From a virus, in the IMG/VR virus record IMGVR_UViG_3300047585_000133, positions 1 through 64,000 of that record: a stretch of DNA of 64,000 bases. One strand, given 5' to 3'. Positions 53,063 through 60,418 of this stretch are shown here, in pieces; position 1 is the first letter of the stretch; each line of letters begins with the position of its first letter. The position numbers were made by a program, and so were the translations under genes. Below the pieces are notes generated by a model. The model saw only the letters and a program-made list of their open reading frames with translations, had not been told where the DNA came from and did not search any database.

Positions 53063-53290
53063 TCACTGCCAGATAGAGATCGCCGCCCGGATCTTTCCGT
53101 CGTCCGGGTTGCCGAGCACTTCGGTCAGGTCTTCCTGCGTCGGCCGGGCTTCCTCGTCCAGGGGCATGCGCACGATCAGGTCAGCCAGCCGCTCACGGCG
53201 GCGCTCCTTCTCGTCCAGTTCCCCGGTGACCCGCTCCTTCGCCAGCTTCAGCGCGCCGATGATGACCGTTCCCGCCTCTTCGATGTCCAT
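53063..53290 (-). CDS. Hypothetical charged helical protein, 75 aa
   Basis: Start near ATG 53290 (MDIEEAGTVIIGALKLAKER), with ATG 53302 also possible. Charged helix VTGELDEKERRRERLADLIV and ending LTEVLGNPDDGKIRAAISIW. Divergent from 53328 with only about 37 bp between starts, so the two share a promoter region. Unknown function. Confidence 0.55.
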   Translation of the reverse strand: MDIEEAGTVIIGALKLAKERVTGELDEKERRRERLADLIVRMPLDEEARPTQEDLTEVLGNPDDGKIRAAISIWQ

Positions 53291-53327
53291 GCCCCGCATC
53301 ATAAAGCGTCCCGGTAAAGTCACGGAC

Positions 53328-53504
53328 ATGGACGTAATGCGCGCCGGGCGCAGCCTGAGCCAGGTTCCGGAGAGCCTGTGCACCCTCTACCGGGTCACCG
53401 GAGAGGACTGGCAGGACCACGAGTGCATCGGCATCGTGAAGTCTCCGGAGATAGCGGCAGCCGTCTGCGAGGCTGTCAACGCACGGGGTATACCGCTGCC
53501 ATGA
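53328..53504 (+). CDS. Hypothetical protein, 58 aa
   Basis: ATG 53328 (MDVMRAGRSLSQVPESLCTL) then YRVTGEDWQDHECIGIVKSP and EIAAAVCEAVNARG, a compact alpha/beta fold. A GGTAAAGT sequence 12-19 bp upstream might be a -10 box. Unknown. Confidence 0.55.
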   Translation: MDVMRAGRSLSQVPESLCTLYRVTGEDWQDHECIGIVKSPEIAAAVCEAVNARGIPLP

Positions 53505-53514
53505 CGCAGCCGGA

Positions 53515-53688
53515 GTGAGAACCCCGCTCCGCTGGTGGCGCGAGGTCTTCATGGCAGACCTGCGGCGCGAGCTGCCCGTGATCGTCCGGGCCCAGCGCGA
53601 GATGCCGTTCGTCCGCGATGCCGGCGGCGTGCCGGTTGCCGTCGCGGCTATCCCCCGGAAGGAGCAGGATCAGCCTCCGGGGAGGTGA
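53515..53688 (+). CDS. Hypothetical small basic protein, 57 aa
   Basis: Starts at GTG 53515 or, with a better GAGG site, at ATG 53551 (MADLRRELPVIVRAQREMPF). Arg-rich with VRDAGGVPVAVAAIPRKEQ at the end. Lies 3 bp before the coiled-coil membrane protein. Confidence 0.5.
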   Translation: MRTPLRWWREVFMADLRRELPVIVRAQREMPFVRDAGGVPVAVAAIPRKEQDQPPGR

Positions 53689-53691
53689 ACC

Positions 53692-54282
53692 GTGCCGGAC
53701 GAGGAGCACACGTCCGCCTGGGGGCAGCGTTCCTCTCCGTCCGGGGACTGGCGGCCGGTCCCTGACCCGACCTCCCTGACCACAGAAGCCGTACGTCTCG
53801 CCACGGAGCAGTTCCGGCGGGAAATGGCCGCCGAGCGCGAGTTCATCCTCTCCCGGATCGCGCTCGGCACAGCGGAAACGCGCCGGGTAGAGGAAGTCAT
53901 CCGGGAGAGATTTTCCGCGATCGAGGGCACGTTCTCCTCCAACGCCCTGGCCCTGACCGCCGCCCTGGCCGCGCAGAAGGAGGCGGCGGCCGAGCAGAAC
54001 AAGTCGAACTCCACCGCGATCGACAAGTCCGAGGAAGCCACCAAGGAGACGATCGCGGCCAACGCGGCACAGACCTCGGCCGGACTGAGTTCCCAGGCGG
54101 CGATAGTCGCCGACCTCAAGGAACGGGTGGTGCGCCTGGAGACCGCCGGCCCGGTCCGCCTGGAGGAACGGTCGGAGCGGCGCCTGGACCGGGGCGTCAG
54201 CATGGCAACGCTCATGGCGGTGATTGCCGTCGTCTCGGTGGTCGCCGCTATTGCCCTCGGCCTGGCGGCTGCTCTCAGGTAG
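53692..54282 (+). CDS. Coiled-coil protein with C-terminal membrane anchor, 196 aa
   Basis: GTG 53692 with GGGGAGG upstream. Residues about 35-160 are a long coiled coil rich in Ala/Glu/Lys (REMAAEREFILSRIALGTAE, AAQKEAAAEQNKSNSTAIDK), and the C-terminus is one membrane helix (MATLMAVIAVVSVVAAIALG). This layout occurs near lysis genes of actinophages, where it is called a membrane or second holin-like protein; spanin-like function cannot be shown. Confidence 0.65.
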   Translation: MPDEEHTSAWGQRSSPSGDWRPVPDPTSLTTEAVRLATEQFRREMAAEREFILSRIALGTAETRRVEEVIRERFSAIEGTFSSNALALTAALAAQKEAAAEQNKSNSTAIDKSEEATKETIAANAAQTSAGLSSQAAIVADLKERVVRLETAGPVRLEERSERRLDRGVSMATLMAVIAVVSVVAAIALGLAAALR

Positions 54283-54341
54283 TCCCGAATGTCGGACCCC
54301 TCCGGTAAAATACAAGGTAATCAGATAAACCGGAGGATTAC

Positions 54342-55445
54342 ATGGCCGCGTACGCGCCCGCAGGACAGCCCGCCAATATCATCAACCACTTCGTTTTCGT
54401 GGTGGACGAGTCGTACTCGATGAAGCACCTGAAGGACACCACGATCCGGGTGTTCGACGCCTTCATCTCGCGGCTGGCCGCCAAGTCCAGGGCCAAGGAG
54501 CAGGAGACACGGGTCACCGTGTACTTCTTCAACTCCTACGGCACCGAGCGGTGCGTCATCTACGACATGGACGTGCTCCGCGTTCCCTCTCTCGCGGGAA
54601 TGTACCGCCCGGACGGCAACACCGCGCTGCTGCGCACTTTCCTGCTGGCCATCAGGGACCTGCGGGAGCTGCCGCAGAAGTACGGCGACCACTCGTTCGC
54701 CGTCTTCGGGTTCACCGACGGCCAGGAGAACGACAGCGCCCGGCCGCGTACCCACCAGGCGCAGTCGAAGGTGATCGCCGAGCTGCACCAGGCTATCCTT
54801 ACCGCTCCCGGCAACGAGACGTACGGCCTGTTCGTGCCCGACCAGGAAGGCGTCCACGACGCTAAGAGCTTCGGGTTCCCGGCCGGCAACATCAGTATCT
54901 GGAACCCGAACTCAGCTGAGGGCATCGAGGAAGTCGGCCGGCTGCTCGACGACGTGACCGAAGGCTACATGGAGGGCCGCAAGCACGGCGTGCGCGGCTA
55001 CAGTGCCAGTTCCAGCGCACGAGGCGGCGGCCTGTTCAGGATGCGGGACTTCACCGCCAGCGACGTCCAGCACTCGCTTACCCCGGTCACTCCCGGCAGC
55101 TTCTTCTACCTGGACGTCGAGCAGCAGCACCGCGACCCTGGGTCCGACGGTGCCCGGCTCGACTGGTTCGTCGAGAAGGAGACGAAGAAGCCGTTCCAGC
55201 GGGGACGCTACTACTACCAGTTCACCAAGAAGGAGAAGGTCCAGGGCTACAAGCAGGTTGCCATCGAGGTCGGCGACGTCCTGTACTCCGGGACGCTGGA
55301 CGAGACCCGGGAGCTGCTCGGCCTGCCGTCTGACCACGCCGTGGCGCTGAGCCCCGACCAGAAGCCGGGCGCCACTATCTTCATCCAGTCGACAAGTAAT
55401 AACAGGAAGCTGATGCCGGGGACGCGGCTGCTGGTGCTGCGGTAG
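54342..55445 (+). CDS. von Willebrand factor A (vWA) domain protein, 367 aa
   Basis: ATG 54342 with CGGAGGA upstream and an AT-rich region (GGTAAAATACAAGG) further up as likely promoter. MIDAS metal site: VFVVDESYSMKHLKD (DxSxS) near residue 22 and VFGFTDGQENDS near residue 126, with a Thr loop (RPDGNTALL) between. The C-terminal part is beta-rich (PGSFFYLDVEQQHR, GATIFIQSTSNN). vWA proteins mediate metal-dependent binding; the closest feel is TerY-like or phage-borne vWA proteins. Own transcription unit. Confidence 0.8.
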   Translation: MAAYAPAGQPANIINHFVFVVDESYSMKHLKDTTIRVFDAFISRLAAKSRAKEQETRVTVYFFNSYGTERCVIYDMDVLRVPSLAGMYRPDGNTALLRTFLLAIRDLRELPQKYGDHSFAVFGFTDGQENDSARPRTHQAQSKVIAELHQAILTAPGNETYGLFVPDQEGVHDAKSFGFPAGNISIWNPNSAEGIEEVGRLLDDVTEGYMEGRKHGVRGYSASSSARGGGLFRMRDFTASDVQHSLTPVTPGSFFYLDVEQQHRDPGSDGARLDWFVEKETKKPFQRGRYYYQFTKKEKVQGYKQVAIEVGDVLYSGTLDETRELLGLPSDHAVALSPDQKPGATIFIQSTSNNRKLMPGTRLLVLR

Positions 55446-55454
55446 CTTCTCTCC

Positions 55455-55646
55455 GTGCCGGAAAATCCTGCCCCCGAGGGCTACCGCGACGCCGGGAACC
55501 TGACGATCACCGTCAGGTTCCCGGCTGGCCCGTTCGTTATCCAGGGCCTGGTTCTGGAACACGAGGAATGCGGGCGGCTGGTAGCCCCGGACGGGGTCGG
55601 GAAGCACGAGCGGCTGCACCCGGAAGGCGGGAAGGAGGCAACATGA
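55455..55646 (+). CDS. Hypothetical protein, 63 aa
   Basis: GTG 55455, 9 bp after the vWA gene; stop overlaps the next start (ATGA). Includes AGNLTITVRFPAGPFVIQGL and a CGRLVAPDGVGKHERLH segment. No family recognised. Confidence 0.55.
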   Translation: MPENPAPEGYRDAGNLTITVRFPAGPFVIQGLVLEHEECGRLVAPDGVGKHERLHPEGGKEAT

Positions 55647-55915
55647 TCCAGGACAGCGACGCAAAGGTGCTCGCCTGCCTGCGCGAGCACGGGCCCGGCA
55701 CCATCACGGTGAAGCAGCTCGCGCAGATGACGGGCCTGCCCCGGATCACCGTCCGGACGTCGGTGGATACTCTCGACTTCGACGGCCTGATCTGCCTTCT
55801 GACTAACGGGCCGGAGACGACGTACATGATCCGCCACCTGCACGCGGATCCGGGAGAGTGCGGGCAGCCGCTGGGAATGACGGTCCAGGAGGTCCACCCG
55901 GACGGGCAGCGCTAG
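55643..55915 (+). CDS. Winged-helix DNA-binding protein, 90 aa
   Basis: ATG 55643 with GGAGG upstream. DAKVLACLREHGPGTITVKQ, LAQMTGLPRITVRTSVDTLD and FDGLICLLTNGPETTYMIR form a standard winged helix of the MarR/GntR-like kind, recognition helix near residues 33-46. Probably a small transcription regulator at the end of the vWA operon. Confidence 0.7.
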   Translation: MIQDSDAKVLACLREHGPGTITVKQLAQMTGLPRITVRTSVDTLDFDGLICLLTNGPETTYMIRHLHADPGECGQPLGMTVQEVHPDGQR

Positions 55916-55920
55916 CGGCA

Positions 55921-56115
55921 CTATTCCGGCAGGTCCGGCGAGAGAGGCTCCGCGCGGCCGTCCCGCATGTCGGCTTCGGCTTCCTCGACCAGCTTGCCGA
56001 GCTGCCCCGAGAAGCGCCGGACCTGGCCGGCCGCCTCCTGGACTTCGAACCTGACGGGCCCGTTCACGTAGGAGACGGTGACGACCTGGCCGCTGCGGGA
56101 TGCGGAGAATGGCAT
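55921..56115 (-). CDS. Hypothetical protein, 64 aa
   Basis: ATG 56115 (MPFSASRSGQVVTVSYVNGP); then a helix QVRRFSGQLGKLVEEAEADM and an acidic end. Convergent with the winged-helix gene 6 bp away. Unknown. Confidence 0.5.
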   Translation of the reverse strand: MPFSASRSGQVVTVSYVNGPVRFEVQEAAGQVRRFSGQLGKLVEEAEADMRDGRAEPLSPDLPE

Positions 56116-56196
56116 AGGACGAGGCTACTGCGTGATCTCGCCCAGGTCCCGGACAATCCTGGCGGCCTCGGCCAGGATGCGGTTCCCTCAGATCAG

Positions 56197-56742
56197 TCAG
56201 GCAGGGTCGTGCACGTCCGGCTCCTGCTTGACGTAGCGCCACCCCTCGGTCAGCGGCGGCCGGTCCGGGCCCTCGTAGCTGCTCTTCACCTCGTCGGCGC
56301 GGCCCTGGGCCGCCTCAGCCTCGTCGGCAGCCTCCTGTGCACGGATCTTAGCGTCGTCGGCCAGCCGCTGGGCGACATGAGGACGGGAGGCATCCTGGTA
56401 TTCGGCTTCCGCCTGCCGGCGGGCGTCCTCGGCTTCGGGCTGGTCGCGGGGGAGCCGGAACCCGTCCACGGCCTCGACGGCACTGAGGTCTACTCCGGCG
56501 GGGACAGCGGCGACCGGGGTATCCCGCTCGCGCTTCTCCTCCTCGGTGAGCGGGACGCCGTTCTCGTCCAGGTCCTCCTCCGGGACGGCCTCGTCCGAGG
56601 CCTCCGGGGACCGCGTGCCGTCGGCCGCGTGCACGGTGCCCTGTCCGGGCTCGTCCTTGATCCTGCCGGTCACTTCGCCGGTCACTTCGCCGGTTACCCG
56701 GCCGGTGACCTCGCGGTCGTCCTCGTCCCTGTTCCTGCTCAT
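56197..56742 (-). CDS. Acidic low-complexity protein with VTGE tetrapeptide repeats, 181 aa
   Basis: ATG 56742. Begins with repeated VTGR/VTGE units encoded by 12-bp DNA repeats near 56668-56710, followed by a very acidic disordered region and a charged coiled coil (AEDARRQAEAEYQDASRPHV). It resembles a scaffold-like or disordered linker protein. Nothing indicates an enzyme. Confidence 0.6.
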   Translation of the reverse strand: MSRNRDEDDREVTGRVTGEVTGEVTGRIKDEPGQGTVHAADGTRSPEASDEAVPEEDLDENGVPLTEEEKRERDTPVAAVPAGVDLSAVEAVDGFRLPRDQPEAEDARRQAEAEYQDASRPHVAQRLADDAKIRAQEAADEAEAAQGRADEVKSSYEGPDRPPLTEGWRYVKQEPDVHDPA

Positions 56743-56793
56743 ACGGTATTCCTTCCTCTTTTTATAGCCCTTTATGTTCTTCTGGCCGGAATG

Positions 56794-56871
56794 CTAAAGG
56801 ATTCCGAGCACGAACAGCACGATAAGTACGATAACGATCAGGAGGATCAGGCTCCACGGAAAATACGGCAT
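56794..56871 (-). CDS. Single-helix membrane micropeptide, 25 aa
   Basis: ATG 56871; product MPYFPWSLILLIVIVLIVLF then VLGIL, an almost pure Leu/Ile/Val membrane helix. Ribosome site is weak (AAAGGGCAG). Similar tiny hydrophobic peptides are often missed in phages. The rest of 56743-56918 shows no gene. Confidence 0.5.
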   Translation of the reverse strand: MPYFPWSLILLIVIVLIVLFVLGIL

Positions 56872-56918
56872 GTGCTATGACTGCCCTTTAAGTAACAGCC
56901 TATTCACTGCCTTCTGAA

Positions 56919-57296
56919 TTACCAGGTCTTTTCGTCCAGCAGCCGGCTGCTGTCGATCGCTTTCAGCCGGGCGGCGAACTGGGCCGGGCGGCTGGCTTCC
57001 CGCAGGGTGTCCAGTTCCTCGCGGTACAGGACGACCAGAGAGCCGCTGTGCTGAGCGCGCCAGGCCGCCCGGTAGGGGCGCATCGCGGAGTCAGTCAGGT
57101 CGCTGCCGATCTCGACGTGCACGGTCAGGATCCTGGGGACGGCAACACGGAGCGCAGTCCACTGCCACGCAGGCATATCTCCTGCCGGCCGCGCTTCCAT
57201 GACGACGCGCAGGACAGGGACCTCGTGAAAATGGCACAGCCCGTAGAACAGGGCCTCCATCGGCGAGTCCAGCACGATCTCAGAGGATGCCTTCAC
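56919..57296 (-). CDS. Hypothetical protein, about 125 aa
   Basis: Likely start GTG 57296, overlapping the previous stop as GTGA (GTG 57305 also possible); a longer frame to 57419 begins with shadow sequence. Strand-helix protein with SEIVLDSPMEALFYGLCHFH, EVPVLRVVMEARPAGDMPAW and a C-terminal helix. Unknown. Confidence 0.6.
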   Translation of the reverse strand: MKASSEIVLDSPMEALFYGLCHFHEVPVLRVVMEARPAGDMPAWQWTALRVAVPRILTVHVEIGSDLTDSAMRPYRAAWRAQHSGSLVVLYREELDTLREASRPAQFAARLKAIDSSRLLDEKTW

Positions 57297-57496
57297 GCGA
57301 GCCACGACAGCGTGTCCTTCCTGGTAACGGTAAGCATGGATACCGCGTCCCACATCGGCCGGCACCCGCGCGGGTCGCCGGGATGCCCGGACAGACGGCC
57401 GCCGTCGTCGTGAATCCACCAGCCCGGGTTCGGCATCCAGCCCAGCTTCCGGCGGTGCGCCGTGCAGTAGAAGACAGGCAGCTCGGTCTCTTTCAC
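57293..57496 (-). CDS. Hypothetical protein, 67 aa
   Basis: GTG 57496 overlaps the upstream stop (GTGA) and its stop overlaps the next start. KETELPVFYCTAHRRKLGWM then PNPGWWIHDDGGRLSGHPGD, rich in Trp, His and Cys. Unknown. Confidence 0.6.
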   Translation of the reverse strand: MKETELPVFYCTAHRRKLGWMPNPGWWIHDDGGRLSGHPGDPRGCRPMWDAVSMLTVTRKDTLSWLA

Positions 57497-57762
57497 TGCT
57501 CCTCCGGGTACAGGTGGCCGTAGGCGGCGATCATGTCGCGGGCATGCATGAGCTTCTCAGACCTGTAACTCGGCTGCTGGTAAGCGATCCCCGGCGGCGG
57601 CCCGCTGGCGATCAGGTCTTCCTCGAACTCGGTCCGGACCTCCCGGCAGTGGACGATGAGGCACCTCATGCACAGCGGGGTGTCCGGGTCGCAGTCCATG
57701 CAGACGTCGCAGGCCTGGTACCCAGAGTCGGCGTTCCCGCACCGGCTGCACGGCGATGTCAT
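57493..57762 (-). CDS. Zinc-finger-like Cys-rich protein, 89 aa
   Basis: ATG 57762. Cysteines CSRCG, ACDVCMDCD and LCMRCLIVHC make up to two zinc sites, similar to B-box or RanBP-type fingers. The C-terminal half is helical (YRSEKLMHARDMIAAYGHLY). Could bind nucleic acid or protein. Confidence 0.65.
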   Translation of the reverse strand: MTSPCSRCGNADSGYQACDVCMDCDPDTPLCMRCLIVHCREVRTEFEEDLIASGPPPGIAYQQPSYRSEKLMHARDMIAAYGHLYPEEQ

Positions 57763-57764
57763 AA

Positions 57765-58298
57765 TCAGCTGCCTCCTTCGTCATCCTGGAACCGGAAACC
57801 GAGCGCGTGCGAGTGACCGCGCAGCAGCTCCCGGACCATGGTGGTGAACTCCGGGTCGCCGGAGACCCTGGCGGTCATCTCGGCGACGATCTCGTTGAGG
57901 CTGGCCAGGTTGGCGGCGACGGCGTCCAGGCGGGTGCTATCGGCAGCTTTGTCGTCGGCTCCGAACGGAGACCAGGCCGGGAATCCGGGCAAGTGACCGC
58001 TGAGAGACTCTGCCCCGAACTCGACGGTGATGATGTCGCCGGGGTCTACGGTCGTCAGCTCGATGGAGGCCCGCAGGACATATCCGGTGTCCTGGTTGAT
58101 CACGGCGACGCGGTGCACGGTCCTGCGCGGCGAGGTTACCGGATAGGGAATGTCGACCTTGAGCTTGCCGGCGGTCGCCGGGGGAGGAAAAGGCACGTCG
58201 GGTACTTCCACGGTGACGCGGTCAGTGGTGAACAGCCGGGCCGTCAGCCGGGGCGCCTTGGTCTCTAGTGCGGGACGGCGGTTGATCTCGGTGCCCAT
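57765..58298 (-). CDS. Hypothetical protein, 177 aa
   Basis: ATG 58298. First about 110 residues are a beta sandwich (RLFTTDRVTVEVPDVPFPPP, TVHRVAVINQDTGYVLRASI), the rest helical (STRLDAVAANLASLNEIVAE). May be a small structural or adhesin-like protein; no family known. Confidence 0.6.
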   Translation of the reverse strand: MGTEINRRPALETKAPRLTARLFTTDRVTVEVPDVPFPPPATAGKLKVDIPYPVTSPRRTVHRVAVINQDTGYVLRASIELTTVDPGDIITVEFGAESLSGHLPGFPAWSPFGADDKAADSTRLDAVAANLASLNEIVAEMTARVSGDPEFTTMVRELLRGHSHALGFRFQDDEGGS

Positions 58299-58299
58299 G

Positions 58300-58503
58300 T
58301 CAGCAGCTCCCGAAGAAGAACGAAGTGAATCCCAGGCCGGACTCGTCCGGGGTGAAGTGCAGTTCTTCCAGCCGGACCAGGTCCTGCGGCGAGACGAGGT
58401 CCGGGCTGACGTCCACGTAGAGCAGGTCGTGCGTGCAGTTGGTGGGAATCTCAGGGTTGGCGTACTTGCGCATGATGACCAGCGCTTCGATCAGAGCATC
58501 CAT
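58300..58503 (-). CDS. Hypothetical protein, 67 aa (tandem paralogue A)
   Basis: MDALIEALVIMRKYANPEIP, HDLLYVDVSPDLVSPQDLVR, LEELHFTPDES. Clearly related to the 58505 gene just upstream (same helix, HD-LxVxV-P-xVxPxxLxRL and LHF motifs), so a tandem duplication. No function known. Confidence 0.65.
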   Translation of the reverse strand: MDALIEALVIMRKYANPEIPTNCTHDLLYVDVSPDLVSPQDLVRLEELHFTPDESGLGFTSFFFGSC

Positions 58504-58504
58504 G

Positions 58505-58714
58505 TCAGTGCACTCCCGGCCAGGAAAAGGTGTGCCCGTCCTGGATGAAGTGCAGCTTCGCCAGCCGGGTCAGGTTTTCCGGCGTGACGACCGTCGGGTC
58601 TACCTCGACGCAGAGGACGTCCTCTCCGGTGTATACGTCGTGAGCGGGATACGCGCAGGTACCAGGCTGCGCGTACCAGTGCAGAATCATCAGTCCCTCG
58701 ATCAGTTCTTCCAT
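58505..58714 (-). CDS. Hypothetical protein, 69 aa (tandem paralogue B)
   Basis: MEELIEGLMILHWYAQPGTC, DVLCVEVDPTVVTPENLTRL, AKLHFIQDGHT. ATG 58714 has AGGAG at 8 nt and its stop is 2 bp before the start of its paralogue at 58300. Confidence 0.65.
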   Translation of the reverse strand: MEELIEGLMILHWYAQPGTCAYPAHDVYTGEDVLCVEVDPTVVTPENLTRLAKLHFIQDGHTFSWPGVH

Positions 58715-58715
58715 G

Positions 58716-58880
58716 TCAGTGTTCTCCTGGCACTTCGGTGTCCAGATTGACGGTGACCGCGATTATGCTGTCGCACAGCAGCACGCGCAGGATGCCTTCC
58801 GCGTCGGTTGCCCCGCATTTCACGCCGTACGCGGCCAGCTTCTCTGCCAGCGATGCGATCTCCTGTGCTAGTTCGCTCAT
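58716..58880 (-). CDS. Hypothetical protein, 54 aa
   Basis: ATG 58880 (MSELAQEIASLAEKLAAYGV), then GATDAEGILRVLLCDSIIAV and TVNLDTEVPGEH. Helix-strand-strand layout like a shortened form of the two following paralogues. First gene of the leftward mini-operon; diverges from 58919. Confidence 0.6.
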   Translation of the reverse strand: MSELAQEIASLAEKLAAYGVKCGATDAEGILRVLLCDSIIAVTVNLDTEVPGEH

Positions 58881-58889
58881 GGATGCATC

Positions 58890-58909
58890 TTATCAAGAAA
58901 AGCCGTAAT
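58890..58909 (+). promoter_or_regulatory. Recurrent promoter-like motif, copy 5 (near-leaderless)
   Basis: TTATCAAGAAAAGCCGTAAT followed by GTATAG, with ATG 58919 only 9 nt after the motif. As at 21534 the transcript would be leaderless or nearly so. Confidence 0.6.
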
Positions 58910-58918
58910 GTATAGCCT

Positions 58919-59302
58919 ATGAGACGCACCGTCAGCGCAGCCAAGGTCCAGTGGGAAGTCCAGGACCTCCGCGAGCAGCTCGTCATCGCTCAGGCCGAGC
59001 TGGTCAAGACAGAACGGGTCATCCGCGAGATCGTGCGGCACCCGCGCAACAGGGCCGGGGTCTTCGGAGCAGGGGACGCTCCTCTCTACACCGACCCGGC
59101 CAGGGCGGTAGACGCACTGCGCGAAATGGGCCGGCTCGCCTACCTGGTCTACCCGGGCCGGAAGAACCGGATTAAGCCGGGAGTGCTGCTGCGCCAGTAC
59201 GAGGGCAGGATCACGGCAGTAGTGAGCCTGGAGGGCCGGCTGGAAGCACTGGAGGCCGCGCTGCGCGAGGCCGGGGTGAACCTGGACGTACTGCCCGGGT
59301 AG
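58919..59302 (+). CDS. Coiled-coil hypothetical protein, 127 aa
   Basis: ATG 58919 directly behind promoter-like motif copy 5, without a ribosome site, so probably leaderless. N-terminal coiled coil (QWEVQDLREQLVIAQAELVK, TERVIREIVRHPRNRAG), a central turn, and a C-terminal helix (RLEALEAALREAGVNLD). Single-gene plus unit. Unknown function. Confidence 0.65.
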   Translation: MRRTVSAAKVQWEVQDLREQLVIAQAELVKTERVIREIVRHPRNRAGVFGAGDAPLYTDPARAVDALREMGRLAYLVYPGRKNRIKPGVLLRQYEGRITAVVSLEGRLEALEAALREAGVNLDVLPG

Positions 59303-59342
59303 TTCTAGCCCTGCTTCCGGCCGGTCTTCATGAGCCCCTCCC

Positions 59343-59585
59343 TCAGGCGTATGCGATCCAAGCGGCCATCGGCGCGGTACCTGGCTCCGGGCCGTACCAG
59401 ACGACGATCCGGATGTTCGTGACCGGGCCAGTCTGGATGCCCTCTTCCAGGCAGTTGCCCAGGACGGCGTTCGCGAACTCCTCGGGGTCGTCGTCATAGT
59501 CGTCGTTCGTGCCGGTCATGTCGTCGACAGGCACCCAGGTCTGGTCGTCGTCGGTGGCCTCGACTGCGTAGGTGAAGGTCGTCAC
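59343..59585 (-). CDS. Hypothetical acidic protein, 80 aa
   Basis: ATG 59585 (MTTFTYAVEATDDDQTWVPV), an Asp-rich loop, then DPEEFANAVLGNCLEEGIQT and TNIRIVVWYGPEPGTAPMAA. Alternating strands and a helix; unknown. Motif copy 6 lies just upstream but in the opposite orientation. Confidence 0.6.
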   Translation of the reverse strand: MTTFTYAVEATDDDQTWVPVDDMTGTNDDYDDDPEEFANAVLGNCLEEGIQTGPVTNIRIVVWYGPEPGTAPMAAWIAYA

Positions 59586-59595
59586 GAGAAGCAGC

Positions 59596-59615
59596 TTATC
59601 AAGGAAAGCTGTATT
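59596..59615 (+). promoter_or_regulatory. Recurrent motif, copy 6 (orientation does not face a gene start)
   Basis: TTATCAAGGAAAGCTGTATT on the plus strand, between two minus-strand genes. In this orientation it would make RNA antisense to the 59630 gene. This copy argues that the motif might be an operator or antisense promoter rather than always a gene promoter. Confidence 0.5.
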
Positions 59616-59629
59616 GTCTAGCGCCAGGT

Positions 59630-60097
59630 CTAGAACTGCTCAGGGTCGTAGATAACATCCGGGTGAAAAGGGATCTTGCGGCCTGTCACCACCGGGTCAC
59701 CGGAGTAGTCCACGGGCGGCTCCGGCGGCATCCTCCCGCCGAGCATCAGCACCTCCTCGGTGACGATCACCAGCCGCCAGCCGTCCTTGTCCAGGTCCGG
59801 GTTCACCTTCACCGGGACGGGGAACCAGTCCCCCGCCGTGGTCTCCCAGCCGGAGCGCTCCCACAAGTCAGCATCCATGTGCAGCAGGTGGCGTACCGCA
59901 GGGTGCATCTCCAGGCGCAGCCCGTCCGGCAGCCGCTGGCCTGGCATCCAGTGCTCGTGCACGTACTCGTTGACGCTGGTGACCAGGTGACGGACCAGCT
60001 GCTGCTCTTTCCTCCAGCCGGGGCAGTCGTGGCCGGTGGACCCCTGGTGGGCAGGATGGGGTTCTTCGTTGCCGCAGCGCGGCCAGGGGATGCTCAC
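59630..60097 (-). CDS. Hypothetical protein, 155 aa
   Basis: ATG 60097 overlaps the upstream stop. N-terminal PWPRCGNEEPHPAHQGSTGH and DCPG hold Cys/His that could bind zinc. The middle is helical (QLVRHLVTSVNEYVHEHWMP), then LEMHPAVRHLLHMDADLWER, and a strand KDGWRLVIVTEEVLML. Unknown. Confidence 0.6.
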   Translation of the reverse strand: MSIPWPRCGNEEPHPAHQGSTGHDCPGWRKEQQLVRHLVTSVNEYVHEHWMPGQRLPDGLRLEMHPAVRHLLHMDADLWERSGWETTAGDWFPVPVKVNPDLDKDGWRLVIVTEEVLMLGGRMPPEPPVDYSGDPVVTGRKIPFHPDVIYDPEQF

Positions 60098-60330
60098 TGA
60101 CCCGGATCCCGCAGCACTAGCCGGCCTTGCATGGCCAGTCTGACCAGCACGTCTTCCCAGTCAGTGCCGCCGATCACCTCGACTCCGAGGACCTGGCCGT
60201 CTGAATCCACGTCGATCATCTCGGAGTCGCTTACCTCAAAGGTCCGGGCCACCTTGCCTTCGCGCAGCTTCGCGTAGCAGGCGTTCACCTGGGGGTCGTG
60301 CCTGAATTCAAGTACCTTCGCTTCGCCCAT
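60094..60330 (-). CDS. DUF2283-like protein, 78 aa
   Basis: ATG 60330. NACYAKLREGKVARTFEVSD, SEMIDVDSDGQVLGVEVIGG matches the DUF2283 pattern (Y..L..G.V..T......v.vD.d..G.vvGiEvl). These small beta proteins are widespread in phages and bacteria with unknown role. Stop overlaps the next gene. Confidence 0.75.
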   Translation of the reverse strand: MGEAKVLEFRHDPQVNACYAKLREGKVARTFEVSDSEMIDVDSDGQVLGVEVIGGTDWEDVLVRLAMQGRLVLRDPGQ

Positions 60331-60418
60331 GACAGCAGGCTAACGGACCGGGCAGGGCCTCCCCAGGCTCTTGGTCACTCGGGAGACCGTGCCTTACTGC
60401 ACCGGCCGGAGTACCAGG

